36,777 nucleotides of DNA from Acetobacter sp. (lineage in GTDB: Bacteria > Pseudomonadota > Alphaproteobacteria > Acetobacterales > Acetobacteraceae): contig JAFVHT010000056.1 of assembly GCA_017474285.1 (NCBI GenBank), positions 1-36,777 on the forward strand, given 5' to 3'. Below, in pieces: positions 8,065-19,196 of the stretch. The notes beneath the pieces were generated by a model. That model was not told where the DNA came from, did not search any database, and saw only the letters and a program-made list of their open reading frames with translations. How positions within the stretch are numbered: position 1 is the first letter of the stretch; every line of letters starts with the position of its first letter. A program made the position numbers and the translations under genes.

Positions 8065-8499
8065 ATGGCTAAAAAAGTTGTTGGCTACATCAAGCTTCAG
8101 ATACCTGCAGGTAAGGCGAATCCTTCTCCTCCTGTTGGTCCTGCTCTTGGTCAGCGTGGCTTAAATATTATGGAGTTTTGTAAAGCCTTTAATGCGCAAA
8201 CACAAAACCTTGAACCGGGAATGCCTATACCCGTGGTGATTACAGCATATGCCGATCGTACATTTAGTTTTATTACGAAAACGCCGCCTAACACCTATTT
8301 CTTACTTAAGGCTGCTAAAATTTCTAAAGGAAGCTCTGTTGTTGGAAAAGGTGCTTCTGCAGGAAAAGTCACGATGGCTCAAATTCGTGAAATTGCTGCT
8401 CAAAAACAACAAGATATGAATGCAAATGACATTGACGGGAGCGTGCGTATGTTGATTGGGTCTGCGCGTTCTATGGGTATTGATGTGGTGGAGGGCTGA
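8065..8499 (+). CDS. rplK: 50S ribosomal protein L11
   Basis: A protein of the L7/L12 stalk base that binds 23S rRNA at the GTPase centre, where elongation factors act and thiostrepton binds. At 144 residues the family length is met. The proline-rich N-terminal hinge ([15 protein letters not shown]) and the C-terminal rRNA-binding part ([18 protein letters not shown]) are both present. The ATG has AAGGAG 8 nt upstream. Stop TGA is separated by 2 nt from rplA, showing tight co-translation. In most alphaproteobacteria secE and nusG come immediately before it, but not here. Confidence 0.99.
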   Translation: MAKKVVGYIKLQIPAGKANPSPPVGPALGQRGLNIMEFCKAFNAQTQNLEPGMPIPVVITAYADRTFSFITKTPPNTYFLLKAAKISKGSSVVGKGASAGKVTMAQIREIAAQKQQDMNANDIDGSVRMLIGSARSMGIDVVEG

Positions 8500-8501
8500 T
8501 T

Positions 8502-9197
8502 ATGGCAAAAAATAAACGTCTCGCCGCCGCTCGGGCTAAAATTGTTGCTCGCCAAGTGTATAGTCTTGATGAGGCTGTGGCTTTAGTCAAAACAAATGCG
8601 ACAGCGAAATTTGATGAGACAATAGAAATTGCACTTAATCTGGGGGTTGACCCGCGTCATGCGGACCAAATGGTGCGTGGGCTTGTTTCTCTCCCTAATG
8701 GTACGGGTAAAACTTTACGAGTGGGTGTGTTTGCTCGTGGTGCTAAAGCAGAAGAAGCAAAATCTGCTGGTGCAGATGTTGTTGGGGCAGAGGATCTGTT
8801 AGAAAAAGTGCAGTCTGGCGATATTGCTTTTGATCGGTGTATTGCTACTCCTGATATGATGGCTTTGGTCGGTCGTTTAGGGAAAATTCTCGGACCGCGT
8901 GGCTTAATGCCTAATCCTAAATTGGGGACTGTTACCATGGATGTTCGTGGGGCTATTGAGGCGACTAAATCTGGACAGGTTGAGTATCGTGCTGAAAAGG
9001 CTGGTATTGTGCATGCTCCTATTGGGAAAGCCTCTTTTAGCACTGAGAAACTGGTAGAAAATATTCGTGCTTTTGTTGAGGCTGTTCAACGAGCTAAACC
9101 TGCGGCTTCAAAAGGGACGTATTTACAAAAAGTGGCTTTATCTTCTACGATGGGGCCTGGTGTTACAGTAGATGTATCAGCTTTTGTTGTTTCGTAA
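8502..9197 (+). CDS. rplA: 50S ribosomal protein L1
   Basis: L1-stalk protein that binds 23S rRNA helices 76-78 and helps release tRNA from the E site. In many bacteria it also represses its own operon by binding the rplK leader. At 231 residues it is full length. The signature [21 protein letters not shown] (about residues 124-144) and the C-terminal TVDVSA segment are intact. It begins 2 nt after the rplK stop and shares its operon. After it comes a 280-nt structured leader before rplJ. Confidence 0.99.
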   Translation: MAKNKRLAAARAKIVARQVYSLDEAVALVKTNATAKFDETIEIALNLGVDPRHADQMVRGLVSLPNGTGKTLRVGVFARGAKAEEAKSAGADVVGAEDLLEKVQSGDIAFDRCIATPDMMALVGRLGKILGPRGLMPNPKLGTVTMDVRGAIEATKSGQVEYRAEKAGIVHAPIGKASFSTEKLVENIRAFVEAVQRAKPAASKGTYLQKVALSSTMGPGVTVDVSAFVVS

Positions 9198-9477
9198 AGG
9201 AACAATAAGGGAAAAAATGTCATGACTTTACTTGGTGTAGGTCATGAGAAGGTGCTTTTTTAGCACCTTCAACCTGTCCAAAACCTCACGTGGGGTCACC
9301 TTTAAGTGGTTGAAAAAAACTAGCGGGAGGTAGACGGGGGTACTTAACAGTTTAAGCTGAAGTTTTCAGCGTGCTAGGTATTCCGTTTATAGGGCAGAAT
9401 GAGTGGGTCTTATTGCATGTGTAGTAAGATCTAAAGGCCAACCGTTCCTTTAAAGGGGAACTAGACGGAGACGGGAT
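9198..9477 (+). promoter_or_regulatory. rplJ leader (L10-type autoregulatory region), several hairpins
   Basis: The 280-nt rplA-rplJ gap has two neighbouring perfect stems: TCATGAC (9220-9226) with GTCATGA (9241-9247), and a 9-bp stem 9248-9256/9262-9270 (GAAGGTGCT / AGCACCTTC) closed by TTTTT. A further stem-like GTTCC/GGAAC lies near 9443-9461, just before the TTG start of rplJ. In bacteria this position holds the leader bound by L10(L12)4, which represses rplJL. That role is inferred from position, and the Rfam L10-leader consensus was not tested. Confidence 0.55.
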
Positions 9478-9996
9478 TTGAACCGTACGGAAAAGAAAGC
9501 TCTTGTTGCTTCTTTGTCTGATGTTTTCGCGCAAACGTCTATGGTTGTAGTGACCAGAAATTCTGGCTTGACTGTAGCCGATGTAACGGATTTGCGTCGT
9601 AAAGTGCGGGCAGTAGGTGCCAATTATAGAGTTGTTAAAAACCGGCTAGCCGTTCTCGCCTTGGAGGGGTCTCGATTCAGTGGTATTGTGCCGATTCTCA
9701 AAGGCCCCACTGCGCTTGCATGGGCAGAAGACCCTGTTGTCGTGGCGAAGGTTATTGTCGATTTTGCTAAGACAAACGATAAGATTGAGATACTTGGTGG
9801 TTCTCTTGGCACACAGGTGCTTGATGTCTTTGGTATCAAAGCATTGGCAGAATTGCCATCTCTTGATGTGTTGAGGGCGCAGCTCGTAGGGCTTGTCTCT
9901 ACACCAGCAACACGTGTTGCAACGCTGTCTCAAGCGCCTGCGGCACAACTCGCACGCGTGTTTGGTGCTTACGCCAGAACAGGTGATGCAGCATAA
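9478..9996 (+). CDS. rplJ: 50S ribosomal protein L10
   Basis: Stalk protein that anchors the L7/L12 dimers to 23S rRNA, and is the usual translational repressor of rplJ-rplL. At 172 residues it is normal. The N-terminal part (MNRTEKKALVASL, RRKVRAVGANYRVVKNRLA) binds rRNA and L11. The C-terminal helix (APAAQLARVFGAYA) is where L7/L12 dimers attach. It starts with TTG behind CGGAGA; no better ATG lies upstream in frame, and the sequence aligns from this residue with relatives. A weak start codon suits a translationally controlled gene. Confidence 0.97.
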   Translation: MNRTEKKALVASLSDVFAQTSMVVVTRNSGLTVADVTDLRRKVRAVGANYRVVKNRLAVLALEGSRFSGIVPILKGPTALAWAEDPVVVAKVIVDFAKTNDKIEILGGSLGTQVLDVFGIKALAELPSLDVLRAQLVGLVSTPATRVATLSQAPAAQLARVFGAYARTGDAA

Positions 9997-10091
9997 GTTC
10001 CCTTTTAAATGGGGTACGATGCGTGTTACTCTGTAAGAGTGTCTCTGTTTTATGTTTTATGTAAAATTTATGATGTTAGGAAAATAAACAA

Positions 10092-10469
10092 ATGGTTGAT
10101 CTTGTAAAGCTTGTTGATGAACTCTCTTCTTTGACTGTTTTAGAAGCAGCAGAGCTTTCAAAACTTTTGGAAGATAAATGGGGTGTTTCTGCAGCGCCTG
10201 CTGCTGTTGCGGCGGCTCCTGCCGCAGCTGCAGCCGCAGCACCTGCTGCTGAAGAACAAACCGAATTTACGGTTGTTTTAGCTTCTGCTGGTGACAAGAA
10301 AATCAACGTTATTAAAGAAATTCGCGGTATTACAGGTTTAGGTCTGAAAGAGGCGAAGGACTTGGTTGAAGGTGCGCCAAAAACAGTCAAAGAAGGTGTC
10401 AATAAAGAGGAAGCAGCTAAAATTAAAAAGCTCCTTGAGGATAACGGCGCGACTGTTGAAATAAAATAG
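10092..10469 (+). CDS. rplL: 50S ribosomal protein L7/L12
   Basis: Stalk protein present as multiple dimers on L10, which recruits and activates GTPase factors. At 125 residues it has the N-terminal dimerisation helix (1-33), an alanine/proline-rich flexible hinge (about 34-55, [17 protein letters not shown]) and the globular factor-binding domain ([36 protein letters not shown]). The ATG follows an AGGA site. The 95-nt gap from rplJ is short. A bulged hairpin follows the stop and separates it from rpoB. Confidence 0.99.
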   Translation: MVDLVKLVDELSSLTVLEAAELSKLLEDKWGVSAAPAAVAAAPAAAAAAAPAAEEQTEFTVVLASAGDKKINVIKEIRGITGLGLKEAKDLVEGAPKTVKEGVNKEEAAKIKKLLEDNGATVEIK

Positions 10470-10475
10470 TAAAAT

Positions 10476-10503
10476 CTACAACCTACTTTTAAAGTGGGTG
10501 TAG
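10476..10503 (+). other. Hairpin in the rplL-rpoB gap (candidate attenuator or processing site)
   Basis: CTACAACCTAC (10476-10486) pairs with GTGGGTGTAG (10494-10503) through ten pairs, one G-U and one bulged A, with a 7-nt loop TTTTAAA. Only a weak T-rich stretch follows (ATTTT). In E. coli the same gap holds a partial terminator and an RNase III site that lower rpoB relative to rplL; a similar role is inferred. Confidence 0.5.
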
Positions 10504-10640
10504 GGATTTTCTGGGTTTTCGGGTAGGGGTGTGCCTCTGCCCGTTTGCTTGTTACAGATTTATCTAAGAGTTACCATATAAAGGAATTGAGATTCCTTTA
10601 TGAGTTCGGAAATGACAAGGTAGAGCAGCGGGGAATGGCG

Positions 10641-13600
10641 ATGAGTGTAGTTGTCAAATCGTTTATAGAGCGGAAGAGAATTCGTAAAAATTTTGGGCGG
10701 ATTCCTGAAATTGCTCCGATGCCGAACCTTATTGATGTGCAGCGTAATTCTTATGAGGCATTTCTTCAGGTTGGTGTGGCACCTGATGAGCGTAAGCTGA
10801 TAGGTTTACAAGGGGTTTTTTCTTCAATCTTCCCTATTGATGATTTTGCAGGGCGTGGGCGTTTAGAATTTGTTCGCTACGAGTTTGAAGAACCAAAATA
10901 TGATATTGAAGAATGTATTCAGCGCGACTTAACTTATGCTGCGCCGTTAAAAATTATTTTACGTCTCTTTGTGTGGGATTTTGATGAAGATACCGGGGTA
11001 CGCTCTATTCGTGACATAAAAGAGCAGCCTGTTTATATGGGTGATATTCCCCTTATGACTGAAAGCGGTACATTTATTATCAATGGTATGGAGCGTGTTA
11101 TTGTAAGCCAGATGCACCGTTCTCCGGGTGTCTTTTTTGATAAATTTAGAAAACCACACTCTCCTGATAAATATTTTTTCCGTGCACAAATTATTCCTTA
11201 TCGTGGCTCACGTCTTGACTTTGAGTTTGATTCAGATGGGTTGCTCTATACCATTATAGGGGGTGACCGTAAGCGGAGAGTGCCGGTAACAACTTTCCTT
11301 TATGCTTTAGAAAGTGAAGCCTCTATCAAAGCACGCGAGGAAAAACGGGCTGAGGGGGGTGATGTTGACTCCATGGAAATTCGAGGTATGGATGATAATG
11401 AAATCCTTGCCTGTTTTTATGAAACATTAAATTTTACAAAGACACCAAAAGGCTGGTCTTGTCCGTTTGATGTAAATTTTTTCCGTGGTATGGAATTTTC
11501 TGCACCTTTAATAGATGCGCAGACAGGGGAAGTTATTCTTCCAAAAAGAACAAGGCTTACGGTAAGCCTTTTGCGTCGAATTGCCAAAAAAACGCAAGAA
11601 GTTATTGTTAACAATGAAGATCTAACAAGTTTTTACATAGCGCGTGACATTGTTAATAATGAGACGGGTGAAATCTATGCTGCGGCAGCTTCAGAAGTTA
11701 CTCAAGCTTTTTTAGAGACAGTAGAAAAGGCTGGTTTGTCTGAGTTTCCTGTTTTGGTCATCAACAGTGCACATGGGGCGTGGATTCGCGATACATTAGT
11801 TAAGAATAAATATACAAGCCGTGAAGACGCCCTGATTGATATTTACAGCGTTATGCATCATGGGGAGCGGACGATTGCCGAAAACGCTGAGGCAAAATTC
11901 CGTGAACGTTTTTTTGAAACCGATTATTACGATTTGTCGGCTGTTGGTCGTGTCAAGATGAACATGCGTCTTGATTTGGATATACCAGATACAGTGCATG
12001 TTCTCTGTAAAGAAGATATTATTCGTGTTTTGAAAGTTCTTTGTGACTTAAGAGATGGACGTGGACAGGTTGATGATATTGACGATTTAGGAAACCGTCG
12101 TGTACGTTCCGTCAATGAGTTAATAGAAAATCAATATCGTGGCGGGTTATTGCGTGTAGAACGGGCTGTTCGTGAGCGGATGGCAGCAGTTGATATTGAT
12201 ACAGTCATGCCACATGACCTTATCAATGCAAAACCCGCTATTGCTGCAGTCCGGGAGTTTTTTAGCTCATCGCAATTAAGCCAATTTATGGATCAGACAA
12301 ATCCGCTGTCTGAAGTAACCCATAAACGCCGTCTTTCTGCGTTAGGACCTAACGGCTTAACACGTGAGCAGGCACGTGCGAATTTTAAAATCCGAGACGT
12401 GCATCCTACCCATTATGGGCGTGTTTGTCCTATTGAAACGCCAGAGGGGCCGAATATTGGTCTTATTAGCTCTTTAGCTATTTATGCAAAAGTAAACCAA
12501 TATGGCTTTATTGAAACACCGTATCGTCTTGTTAAAGATGGGGTAATTCAAGAAGGGTGGAAATATTTTTCCGCTATGGAAGAAGAAAAATTAGTTGTCG
12601 CGCAGGCTGACGCTAAAGTTGATAAAAAAGGGGCTTTAGTTTCTGACCTTGTTTCTGTGCGTCGTAATGGTGATTTCCGTCTTGTGCCTCCGGTGGATGT
12701 AACGGCGTGTGACGTTTCTCCGAGACAGCTTGTTTCCGTTGCTGCAGCTCTTATCCCCTTTCTTGAGCATGATGACGCAAACCGCGCTCTTATGGGATCA
12801 AACATGCAACGTCAGGCAGTGCCACTTTTACGTTCTGATGCTCCATTAGTTGGAACAGGAATGGAAGCAGCCGTCGCGCAGGATTCAGGGGCTGTTATTA
12901 TTGCAAAACGTAATGGTGTTGTTGCCCAAATTGATGGGGCACGAATTGTTGTGCATGTCGTAGACGAGCAGGGTGTGACGCAAGGCGTTGATATCTATCG
13001 TTTACGGAAATATATACGTTCCAATCAATCGACATGCATTAATCAACGTCCATTAGTTGTAGTAGGGGATCGTATTTCTGCGGGGGATATTATTGCCGAT
13101 GGCTCTTCTACAGAATTTGGAGAGCTTGCTTTGGGGCGTAATGTGCTTGTCGCATTTATGCCGTGGAATGGGTACAATTTCGAGGACTCTATTCTTGTTT
13201 CTGAACGTATTGCTCGAGATGATATTTTTACCTCGATTCATATCGAAGAATTTGAGGTTATGGCGCGTGATACCAAATTAGGGCAAGAAGAAATTACCCG
13301 TGATATTCCTAATGTGGGTGAAGATGCGTTACGTAATTTAGATGAAGCAGGCATTATTTACGTTGGAGCTGAAGTCAATCCTGGTGATATTCTTATTGGG
13401 AAAGTAACTCCGAAAGGTGAAAGCCTTGTTACTCCAGAAGAGAAACTTTTACGCGCAATCTTTGGAGAAAAGGCTTCTGATGTACGTGATACCTCTTTGC
13501 GCTTGCCGCCGGGGGCTACGGGTACGGTTATTGATGTACGCGTTTTCTCGCGACGTGGTGTCGATAAAGACGAACGTGCTATGGCGATTGAGCATTTTGA

Positions 13601-14810
13601 GATTGAACGCCTTGCGAGAGATCGTGATGATGAAATCAGTATTCAGGAACGTTCTTTCTATAGTCGCCTACATGAAAAACTCCTTAACCAAACGGCGGGG
13701 ACTGGTTTCCGTGGAATAACAGCAGGTACGGTCATTACAGAAGAGATTCTTAACGAGCATCCACGCTCAACATGGCGTAATATTGTTGTCGCGTCAGATA
13801 GTATCGTTGCTGAGTTAGAGGCGCTTTGTCGAGAGCATGATGCTGCCATAGCACGTGTTCAGGCACGTTTTGAAAATAAGGTCGAAAAACTTCAAGCTGG
13901 TGATGAACTGCCCCCCGGCGTTATGAAAAAAATCAAGGTTTTTGTAGCTGTAAAACGGAAATTACAATCTGGGGATAAAATGGCAGGGCGTCATGGAAAC
14001 AAAGGTGTGGTGTCGCGCGTTGTACCTATTGAAGATATGCCATTCCTTGAAGACGGGACGCCTGTTGATCTTGTTCTTAACCCGTTGGGTGTGCCTTCAC
14101 GTATGAATGTCGGGCAAATTCTTGAAACGCATTTAGGATGGGTTTCGGCAAATCTTGGTCGTCAGATTGGGGAACTAGTTGACAATTACCAACGTACAGG
14201 GGAAGAGCGTCAAAAACTCCTTGACTACCTTAAAGATGTTTACGGTGCAGAAGTTTTTGATAAAACCATTGCTCCTATGAGTGATAGCGAGCTTATGACA
14301 TTAGCGAATAATTTACGCAAAGGTGTTCCTATGGCAACGCCTGTATTCGATGGTGTCTCTATTCTAGACATGGAAAATATGTTGGAAAAAGTCGGGGTTA
14401 GTCGAAGTGGGCAGTCACAATTAATTGATGGAAGAACGGGTGAACCATTTGAACGGAAAACAACTGTTGGGTATATCTATATGCTCAAATTGCATCACTT
14501 GGTGGATAATAAAATCCACGCACGTTCTATCGGTCCATATTCATTAGTGACGCAACAACCTCTGGGCGGAAAGGCACAATTTGGTGGTCAGCGTTTCGGT
14601 GAAATGGAAGTGTGGGCCTTAGAGGCTTATGGTGCAGCCTATACCTTGCAAGAAATGCTGACAGTGAAATCAGATGATGTTTCTGGTCGAACAAAAGTTT
14701 ATGAGGCTATTGTGCGTGAACAAGATAATTTTGATATTGGTATCCCAGAGAGCTTTAATGTTCTTCTGAAGGAGTTAAAGTCTTTAGCGCTGAATGTTGA
14801 CCTTGAGTAG
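10641..14810 (+). CDS. rpoB: DNA-directed RNA polymerase beta subunit
   Basis: Catalytic beta subunit, 1389 residues from the ATG at 10641. This start has GGGGA 6 nt upstream and matches the family N-terminus ([18 protein letters not shown]). An in-frame ATG at 10635 is possible, and a longer opening from 10545 is not family-like. The rifampicin-site region is wild type in pattern ([26 protein letters not shown]). Just downstream it reads [17 protein letters not shown], two residues longer than LTRERAGFEVRDVHP in E. coli. The catalytic-end motifs [12 protein letters not shown] and the C-terminal clamp segment [19 protein letters not shown] are intact. It is co-transcribed with rpoC across a hairpin-bearing gap. 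Confidence 0.99.
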   Translation: MSVVVKSFIERKRIRKNFGRIPEIAPMPNLIDVQRNSYEAFLQVGVAPDERKLIGLQGVFSSIFPIDDFAGRGRLEFVRYEFEEPKYDIEECIQRDLTYAAPLKIILRLFVWDFDEDTGVRSIRDIKEQPVYMGDIPLMTESGTFIINGMERVIVSQMHRSPGVFFDKFRKPHSPDKYFFRAQIIPYRGSRLDFEFDSDGLLYTIIGGDRKRRVPVTTFLYALESEASIKAREEKRAEGGDVDSMEIRGMDDNEILACFYETLNFTKTPKGWSCPFDVNFFRGMEFSAPLIDAQTGEVILPKRTRLTVSLLRRIAKKTQEVIVNNEDLTSFYIARDIVNNETGEIYAAAASEVTQAFLETVEKAGLSEFPVLVINSAHGAWIRDTLVKNKYTSREDALIDIYSVMHHGERTIAENAEAKFRERFFETDYYDLSAVGRVKMNMRLDLDIPDTVHVLCKEDIIRVLKVLCDLRDGRGQVDDIDDLGNRRVRSVNELIENQYRGGLLRVERAVRERMAAVDIDTVMPHDLINAKPAIAAVREFFSSSQLSQFMDQTNPLSEVTHKRRLSALGPNGLTREQARANFKIRDVHPTHYGRVCPIETPEGPNIGLISSLAIYAKVNQYGFIETPYRLVKDGVIQEGWKYFSAMEEEKLVVAQADAKVDKKGALVSDLVSVRRNGDFRLVPPVDVTACDVSPRQLVSVAAALIPFLEHDDANRALMGSNMQRQAVPLLRSDAPLVGTGMEAAVAQDSGAVIIAKRNGVVAQIDGARIVVHVVDEQGVTQGVDIYRLRKYIRSNQSTCINQRPLVVVGDRISAGDIIADGSSTEFGELALGRNVLVAFMPWNGYNFEDSILVSERIARDDIFTSIHIEEFEVMARDTKLGQEEITRDIPNVGEDALRNLDEAGIIYVGAEVNPGDILIGKVTPKGESLVTPEEKLLRAIFGEKASDVRDTSLRLPPGATGTVIDVRVFSRRGVDKDERAMAIEHFEIERLARDRDDEISIQERSFYSRLHEKLLNQTAGTGFRGITAGTVITEEILNEHPRSTWRNIVVASDSIVAELEALCREHDAAIARVQARFENKVEKLQAGDELPPGVMKKIKVFVAVKRKLQSGDKMAGRHGNKGVVSRVVPIEDMPFLEDGTPVDLVLNPLGVPSRMNVGQILETHLGWVSANLGRQIGELVDNYQRTGEERQKLLDYLKDVYGAEVFDKTIAPMSDSELMTLANNLRKGVPMATPVFDGVSILDMENMLEKVGVSRSGQSQLIDGRTGEPFERKTTVGYIYMLKLHHLVDNKIHARSIGPYSLVTQQPLGGKAQFGGQRFGEMEVWALEAYGAAYTLQEMLTVKSDDVSGRTKVYEAIVREQDNFDIGIPESFNVLLKELKSLALNVDLE

Positions 14811-14860
14811 TCTTTTGGCGACGTGGGTCGTTTACGGTTATCCATTGTGTTATTTGAAAA

Positions 14861-14891
14861 GGAAGTGTTAGCACATTTTGTGCTAACTTCC
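14861..14891 (+). other. Strong hairpin in the rpoB-rpoC gap
   Basis: GGAAGTGTTAGCAC (14861-14874) and GTGCTAACTTCC (14880-14891) form 12 base pairs with a 2-nt TG bulge and an ATTTT loop. It is followed by TGTTTCCCTTT and the GGGGAG site of rpoC. No clean T-run follows, so an RNase processing site or translation-control hairpin is more likely than termination. Confidence 0.6.
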
Positions 14892-14916
14892 TGTTTCCCT
14901 TTGGGGAGTAAGGTCT

Positions 14917-17900
14917 ATGAATGAACGTGTAAGAAAAATGGGTCAATCTGCTCAAGCGATGACTTTTGATCAGATTAAAATTCAAATTGCGTCACCAGAG
15001 CAAATTCGTTCTTGGTCTTATGGTGAAATTAAAAAGCCTGAAACAATTAACTATCGTACTTTCAAACCTGAGCGTGATGGTTTGTTTTGCGCGCGTATTT
15101 TTGGTCCTGTTAAAGACTACGAATGCTTATGCGGCAAATATAAACGAATGAAATTTCGCAATATTACATGCGAGAAATGTGGCGTTGAGGTTACATTAAC
15201 GAAAGTACGCCGCGAACGTATGGGGCATATTCAACTAGCAAGCCCTGTTGCGCATATTTGGTTTTTGAAATCTATTCCTAGCCGTATTGGTTTAATGGTA
15301 GATTTGACACTCAAAGATTTAGAGGCAGTACTCTATTTTGAGTCATATCTCGTTTTAGATCCAGGGAGTTCTCCACTTAAACAATACGCTTTACTGACAG
15401 AAGAACAATATCTTGACGCTATAGAAGAATATGGTGAAGAAGGGATTGAAGTTGGCATTGGTGCAGAGGCCATTAAAACGCTTCTTGAACGTATTGATTG
15501 TGCAGCTGAGAAAATATCATTACGGCAGGATTTGAAAAAGGAACTTGAAAAAGAAAAGCCTTCTCAAATTCGTTGTAAGAAATTGGTTAAACGTCTTCAG
15601 CTGATCGAATCTTTTGTTGAAAGTGGCTGCCGTCCTGAATGGATGATTTTAGATGTGTTGCCAGTTATTCCACCAGAATTACGCCCCTTAGTGCCTTTAG
15701 ATGGAGGGCGTTTTGCAACCTCTGATTTGAACGATCTTTATCGTCGCGTTATTAACCGCAATAATCGTCTTAAGCGTTTAATTGATCTGAGTGCGCCTGA
15801 CATTATTGTACGCAATGAAAAGCGTATGCTGCAAGAAGCCGTTGATGCTTTATTTGATAATGGTCGTCGTGGGCGTGCGATTGCAGGCACGAATAAACGC
15901 CCGCTTAAATCTTTATCAGATATGCTCAAAGGGAAACAAGGGCGTTTCCGTCAGAACTTGCTTGGTAAACGTGTTGATTATTCAGGACGTTCTGTTATTG
16001 TGGTTGGACCAGAGCTTAAACTTCATCAATGTGGTCTTCCAAAGAAAATGGCTTTGGAATTATTTAGGCCGTTTATTTATGCGCGACTTGAAAAATACGG
16101 TCATGCCACAACGATTAAAGCTGCAAAGCGGATGGTAGAAAGAGAACGCCCAGAAGTTTGGGATATTTTAGAAGAAGTTATTCGTGAGCATCCTGTTCTT
16201 CTTAACCGCGCGCCAACTTTGCACCGTTTGGGTATCCAAGCCTTTGAACCCCTGTTGATTGAGGGGAAAGCGATTCAGTTACACCCGTTGGTTTGTACAG
16301 CATTTAACGCGGATTTTGACGGTGACCAAATGGCTGTGCACGTGCCTTTGAGCATTGAAGCACAACTTGAAGCACGCGTTTTGATGATGTCAACCAATAA
16401 TATCCTTCATCCAGCAAACGGTAATCCTGTGATTGTACCGTCGCAAGATATTGTTCTAGGACTTTATTATTTGAGCCTTGAAACATTGGCATTTAAGGCA
16501 ATGCCTGATCAAAACGAATATGATACGAAAAAGGGTACACTATTACGTGCTGGGGCGCCGGCTTTTGGTACTATCAGTGAAGTTGAGCATGCCCTTAATG
16601 CAGGTGTTCTCAATTTGCACGATAAAATTCGTGTCCGTATTGAGCAAGTTACTGCGAATGGGGAAAATATCTCTGAAAGAGTCGTAACAACACCCGGGCG
16701 GCTTTTAATAGCTCAAGTGCTACCAAAACACCACGCTATTCCCTTCTCACTTATCAATCGTCAGCTGACGAAAAAAGCAATTCTTGATGTGATTGATAAA
16801 GTTTATCGTCATTGTGGGCAAAAAACGACGGTTGTTTTTAGTGATCAGCTTATGGCGTTAGGGTTCCGTTACGCGGCTAAAGCTGGGATTTCCTTTGGTA
16901 AGGATGATATGATTGTTCCTGCGAAAAAGAAGGAACTTGTTGCTCGTACAACAGCTGAAGTGAAAGAGTTTGAACAGCAATATCAAGATGGTTTAATTAC
17001 AGCAGGTGAGCGCTATAATAAAGTGCTTGATGCGTGGGAGCGTTGCACAAACGAAGTTCAAGTTGCTATGACAAAAGAGATTTCCTCTCAGGAAATCGGT
17101 AAGCCTATTAACTCTGTATGGATGATGAGTGACTCTGGGGCGCGTGGATCGCAGGCTCAGATGAAACAGCTCGCAGGCATGCGTGGTTTGATGGCTAAAC
17201 CTTCGGGTGAAATTATTGAACAACCTATTATCGCGAGCTTTAAAGAGGGACTTTCTGTTCTTGACTACTTTACGTCGACCCACGGTGCACGTAAAGGGCT
17301 TGCCGATACAGCGCTTAAAACAGCTGAAGCCGGTTATCTTACACGGCGATTGGTCGATGTAGCGCAAGATAGTATTGTTATTGAGGAAGATTGCGGCAGC
17401 GAACGTGGTTTAATGGTTTCTGCCGTAACAGACGGGGGAGAAATTGTTGCTTCCTTGTTTGAACGTATTCTTGGTCGGACAGCCGCGGCTGATATTGTTG
17501 ACCCTGTAACAGGTGTTGTTCTTGTGCCTCGTAATGCCATTATTGAAGAGGCAGACGCTGAACGTATAGAAAATTCTTCTGTTGAGAGCGTCTTTATTCG
17601 TTCAGTGTTAACGTGTAATAGCCATATTGGTGTATGTGCGCGTTGTTATGGACGCGATCTAGCACGTGGTACTTTGGTGAATATCGGTGAAGCTGTAGGG
17701 GTTGTGGCTGCCCAATCTATTGGTGAGCCTGGAACACAGTTAACAATGCGTACATTCCATACGGGGGGGGCAGCGCAACATAGTGTTAAACGCGCTATGA
17801 TTGAGGCTTCACGCGATGGGCAAGTACTTATTCGTAACTATAATGTTGTTTATGACAGTCAAAACACGCCGATTGTCGTTGCTCGTAACTGTGAAATTCT

Positions 17901-19077
17901 TGTCCTAGATGAAAATGGCGGCAGGAAAATGCGTTCTCGTGTTCCTTATGGGGCACGTTTACTTGTGAGTAATGGTATGGCTGTAACGCGAGGACAAAAA
18001 CTTGCAGAGTGGGATCCTTATATGAGACCTATTATCGCTGAGAAAGCAGGTAGGGTAAGGTATCTCGATTTAGAGGATTCTCGTACACTTGTCGTGCGTA
18101 CAAATGAAGAAACTGGTCTTTCTGAAAAGGTTGTTGAAGAACATCAGAGAGTTGAGAAGGGGAAAGGTAAAGATCTGAACCCGCGTATACAGCTTATTGA
18201 CTCTGACGGTCATGTCATAAAACTTGATAACGAAAGAGATGCGTACCGTCTTTTACCGAAAACCGTCTTGCGTGTTGATGAAGGGCAAGAGGTTCAAGTT
18301 GGTGATGTGATTGCAGGTTTGCCAGAGATTTCTAAAACACACGATATTGTTGGTGGTTTGCCTGAGGTTGTTCGACTCTTTGAGCTTATCCAGGATAAAG
18401 AGAATGGTGAGGCTGTTATTGCGAATATGGAAGGGCAGGTTGTCGCTGTCGCGAAAAACCATATTATCGTTGAAAATGACAAAACTGGTGAAAAACAGAA
18501 ATATGAGATCTCTAAAAATGAGTATAAACGTCTTTCTGTTCAAATCGGTGACTTCGTTGAAAAAGGCGATCTCCTTGTTGATGGTGAACCATGTTTGCAA
18601 GAGATTTTGCGTGCTGTTGGTGAAGAGGCTTTATTTGATCATCTTGTCAACAGAATTCAACGTGTTTATCGCCTACAAGGTGTGAAAATCAATGATAAAC
18701 ACATTGAGGTTATTGTTCGGCAAATGCTTCGGAAAGTCGAAATTACAGAATCGGGCGATACAATGTATCTTCAAGGGGAAATCATTGATCGTACTGAGTT
18801 TGAAGCTGAAAATGCAAAACGTGAAAGCGAGGGAGAGCGCCCTGCTCAAGCTATGCCCGTTTTACAAGGGATTTCTAGAGCTTCGTTACAGACACAATCC
18901 TTTATTTCTGCAGCCTCTTTTAAAGAGACAGCACGCGTGCTGACAGAAGCCGCTATAGCTGGGAAAGTAGATAAATTAAGAGGGCTTAAAGAAAATGTTA
19001 TTGTTGGGCGTTTAATCCCGGCAGGAACAGGGAGTGTTATGAATCGTCTTGAGAAGAAAGGTCATAGAGCTGTATAG
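14917..19077 (+). CDS. rpoC: DNA-directed RNA polymerase beta' subunit
   Basis: The subunit that carries the active-site magnesium, 1386 residues. The N-terminal zinc ribbon has Cys70, Cys72, Cys85 and Cys88. The absolutely conserved [14 protein letters not shown] holds the three catalytic aspartates at 466, 468 and 470. A second zinc site is formed by Cys826, Cys900, Cys907 and Cys910. The trigger-loop region ([18 protein letters not shown]) is intact and encoded through a run of eight G that stays in frame. The ATG follows GGGGAG. It is the last gene of the rpoBC unit; the next promoter is within 70 nt of its stop. Confidence 0.99.
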   Translation: MNERVRKMGQSAQAMTFDQIKIQIASPEQIRSWSYGEIKKPETINYRTFKPERDGLFCARIFGPVKDYECLCGKYKRMKFRNITCEKCGVEVTLTKVRRERMGHIQLASPVAHIWFLKSIPSRIGLMVDLTLKDLEAVLYFESYLVLDPGSSPLKQYALLTEEQYLDAIEEYGEEGIEVGIGAEAIKTLLERIDCAAEKISLRQDLKKELEKEKPSQIRCKKLVKRLQLIESFVESGCRPEWMILDVLPVIPPELRPLVPLDGGRFATSDLNDLYRRVINRNNRLKRLIDLSAPDIIVRNEKRMLQEAVDALFDNGRRGRAIAGTNKRPLKSLSDMLKGKQGRFRQNLLGKRVDYSGRSVIVVGPELKLHQCGLPKKMALELFRPFIYARLEKYGHATTIKAAKRMVERERPEVWDILEEVIREHPVLLNRAPTLHRLGIQAFEPLLIEGKAIQLHPLVCTAFNADFDGDQMAVHVPLSIEAQLEARVLMMSTNNILHPANGNPVIVPSQDIVLGLYYLSLETLAFKAMPDQNEYDTKKGTLLRAGAPAFGTISEVEHALNAGVLNLHDKIRVRIEQVTANGENISERVVTTPGRLLIAQVLPKHHAIPFSLINRQLTKKAILDVIDKVYRHCGQKTTVVFSDQLMALGFRYAAKAGISFGKDDMIVPAKKKELVARTTAEVKEFEQQYQDGLITAGERYNKVLDAWERCTNEVQVAMTKEISSQEIGKPINSVWMMSDSGARGSQAQMKQLAGMRGLMAKPSGEIIEQPIIASFKEGLSVLDYFTSTHGARKGLADTALKTAEAGYLTRRLVDVAQDSIVIEEDCGSERGLMVSAVTDGGEIVASLFERILGRTAAADIVDPVTGVVLVPRNAIIEEADAERIENSSVESVFIRSVLTCNSHIGVCARCYGRDLARGTLVNIGEAVGVVAAQSIGEPGTQLTMRTFHTGGAAQHSVKRAMIEASRDGQVLIRNYNVVYDSQNTPIVVARNCEILVLDENGGRKMRSRVPYGARLLVSNGMAVTRGQKLAEWDPYMRPIIAEKAGRVRYLDLEDSRTLVVRTNEETGLSEKVVEEHQRVEKGKGKDLNPRIQLIDSDGHVIKLDNERDAYRLLPKTVLRVDEGQEVQVGDVIAGLPEISKTHDIVGGLPEVVRLFELIQDKENGEAVIANMEGQVVAVAKNHIIVENDKTGEKQKYEISKNEYKRLSVQIGDFVEKGDLLVDGEPCLQEILRAVGEEALFDHLVNRIQRVYRLQGVKINDKHIEVIVRQMLRKVEITESGDTMYLQGEIIDRTEFEAENAKRESEGERPAQAMPVLQGISRASLQTQSFISAASFKETARVLTEAAIAGKVDKLRGLKENVIVGRLIPAGTGSVMNRLEKKGHRAV

Positions 19078-19143
19078 AGCTATGAGGAAAAGCATGTCAT
19101 TCTTTTACGTATTGAGTATTTTTAAGAATCGTGAGAGGGTGGC

Positions 19144-19171
19144 TTGACTTTTCCGAAAGGTAATGTATAAC
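19144..19171 (+). promoter_or_regulatory. Promoter of the rpsL-rpsG-tuf operon
   Basis: TTGACT (19144-19149), 16-nt spacer, TATAAC (19166-19171): five of six matches in each box. The start point falls near 19178, inside the small hairpin that follows, giving a leader of about 170 nt before rpsL. Confidence 0.75.
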
Positions 19172-19175
19172 TTCT

Positions 19176-19196
19176 CAAGAGTTTCTCTTGTTTTTT
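19176..19196 (+). terminator. Small terminator-like hairpin directly after the rpsL promoter
   Basis: CAAGAG (19176-19181), loop TTT, CTCTTG (19185-19190), then six T (19191-19196). For transcripts coming from rpoC it would be an intrinsic terminator with a short 6-bp stem. Transcripts starting at the promoter just upstream would begin in or at the hairpin. Confidence 0.55.

Noticed and set aside
8657..9043. A 128-codon open frame on the minus strand within rplA
   Set aside because: It is the mirror of a highly conserved gene, has no ribosome-binding site and resembles no known protein.
10545..10640. Longer rpoB N-terminus of about 32 extra residues
   Set aside because: The extra part is unlike RpoB and covers the intergenic region after the rplL hairpin. 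ATG at 10641 has a proper site and family-like sequence.
17763..17770. Run of eight G in rpoC as another slippage tract
   Set aside because: It encodes the conserved TGGAA after FHTGG-type trigger-loop sequence and the frame is intact on both sides.
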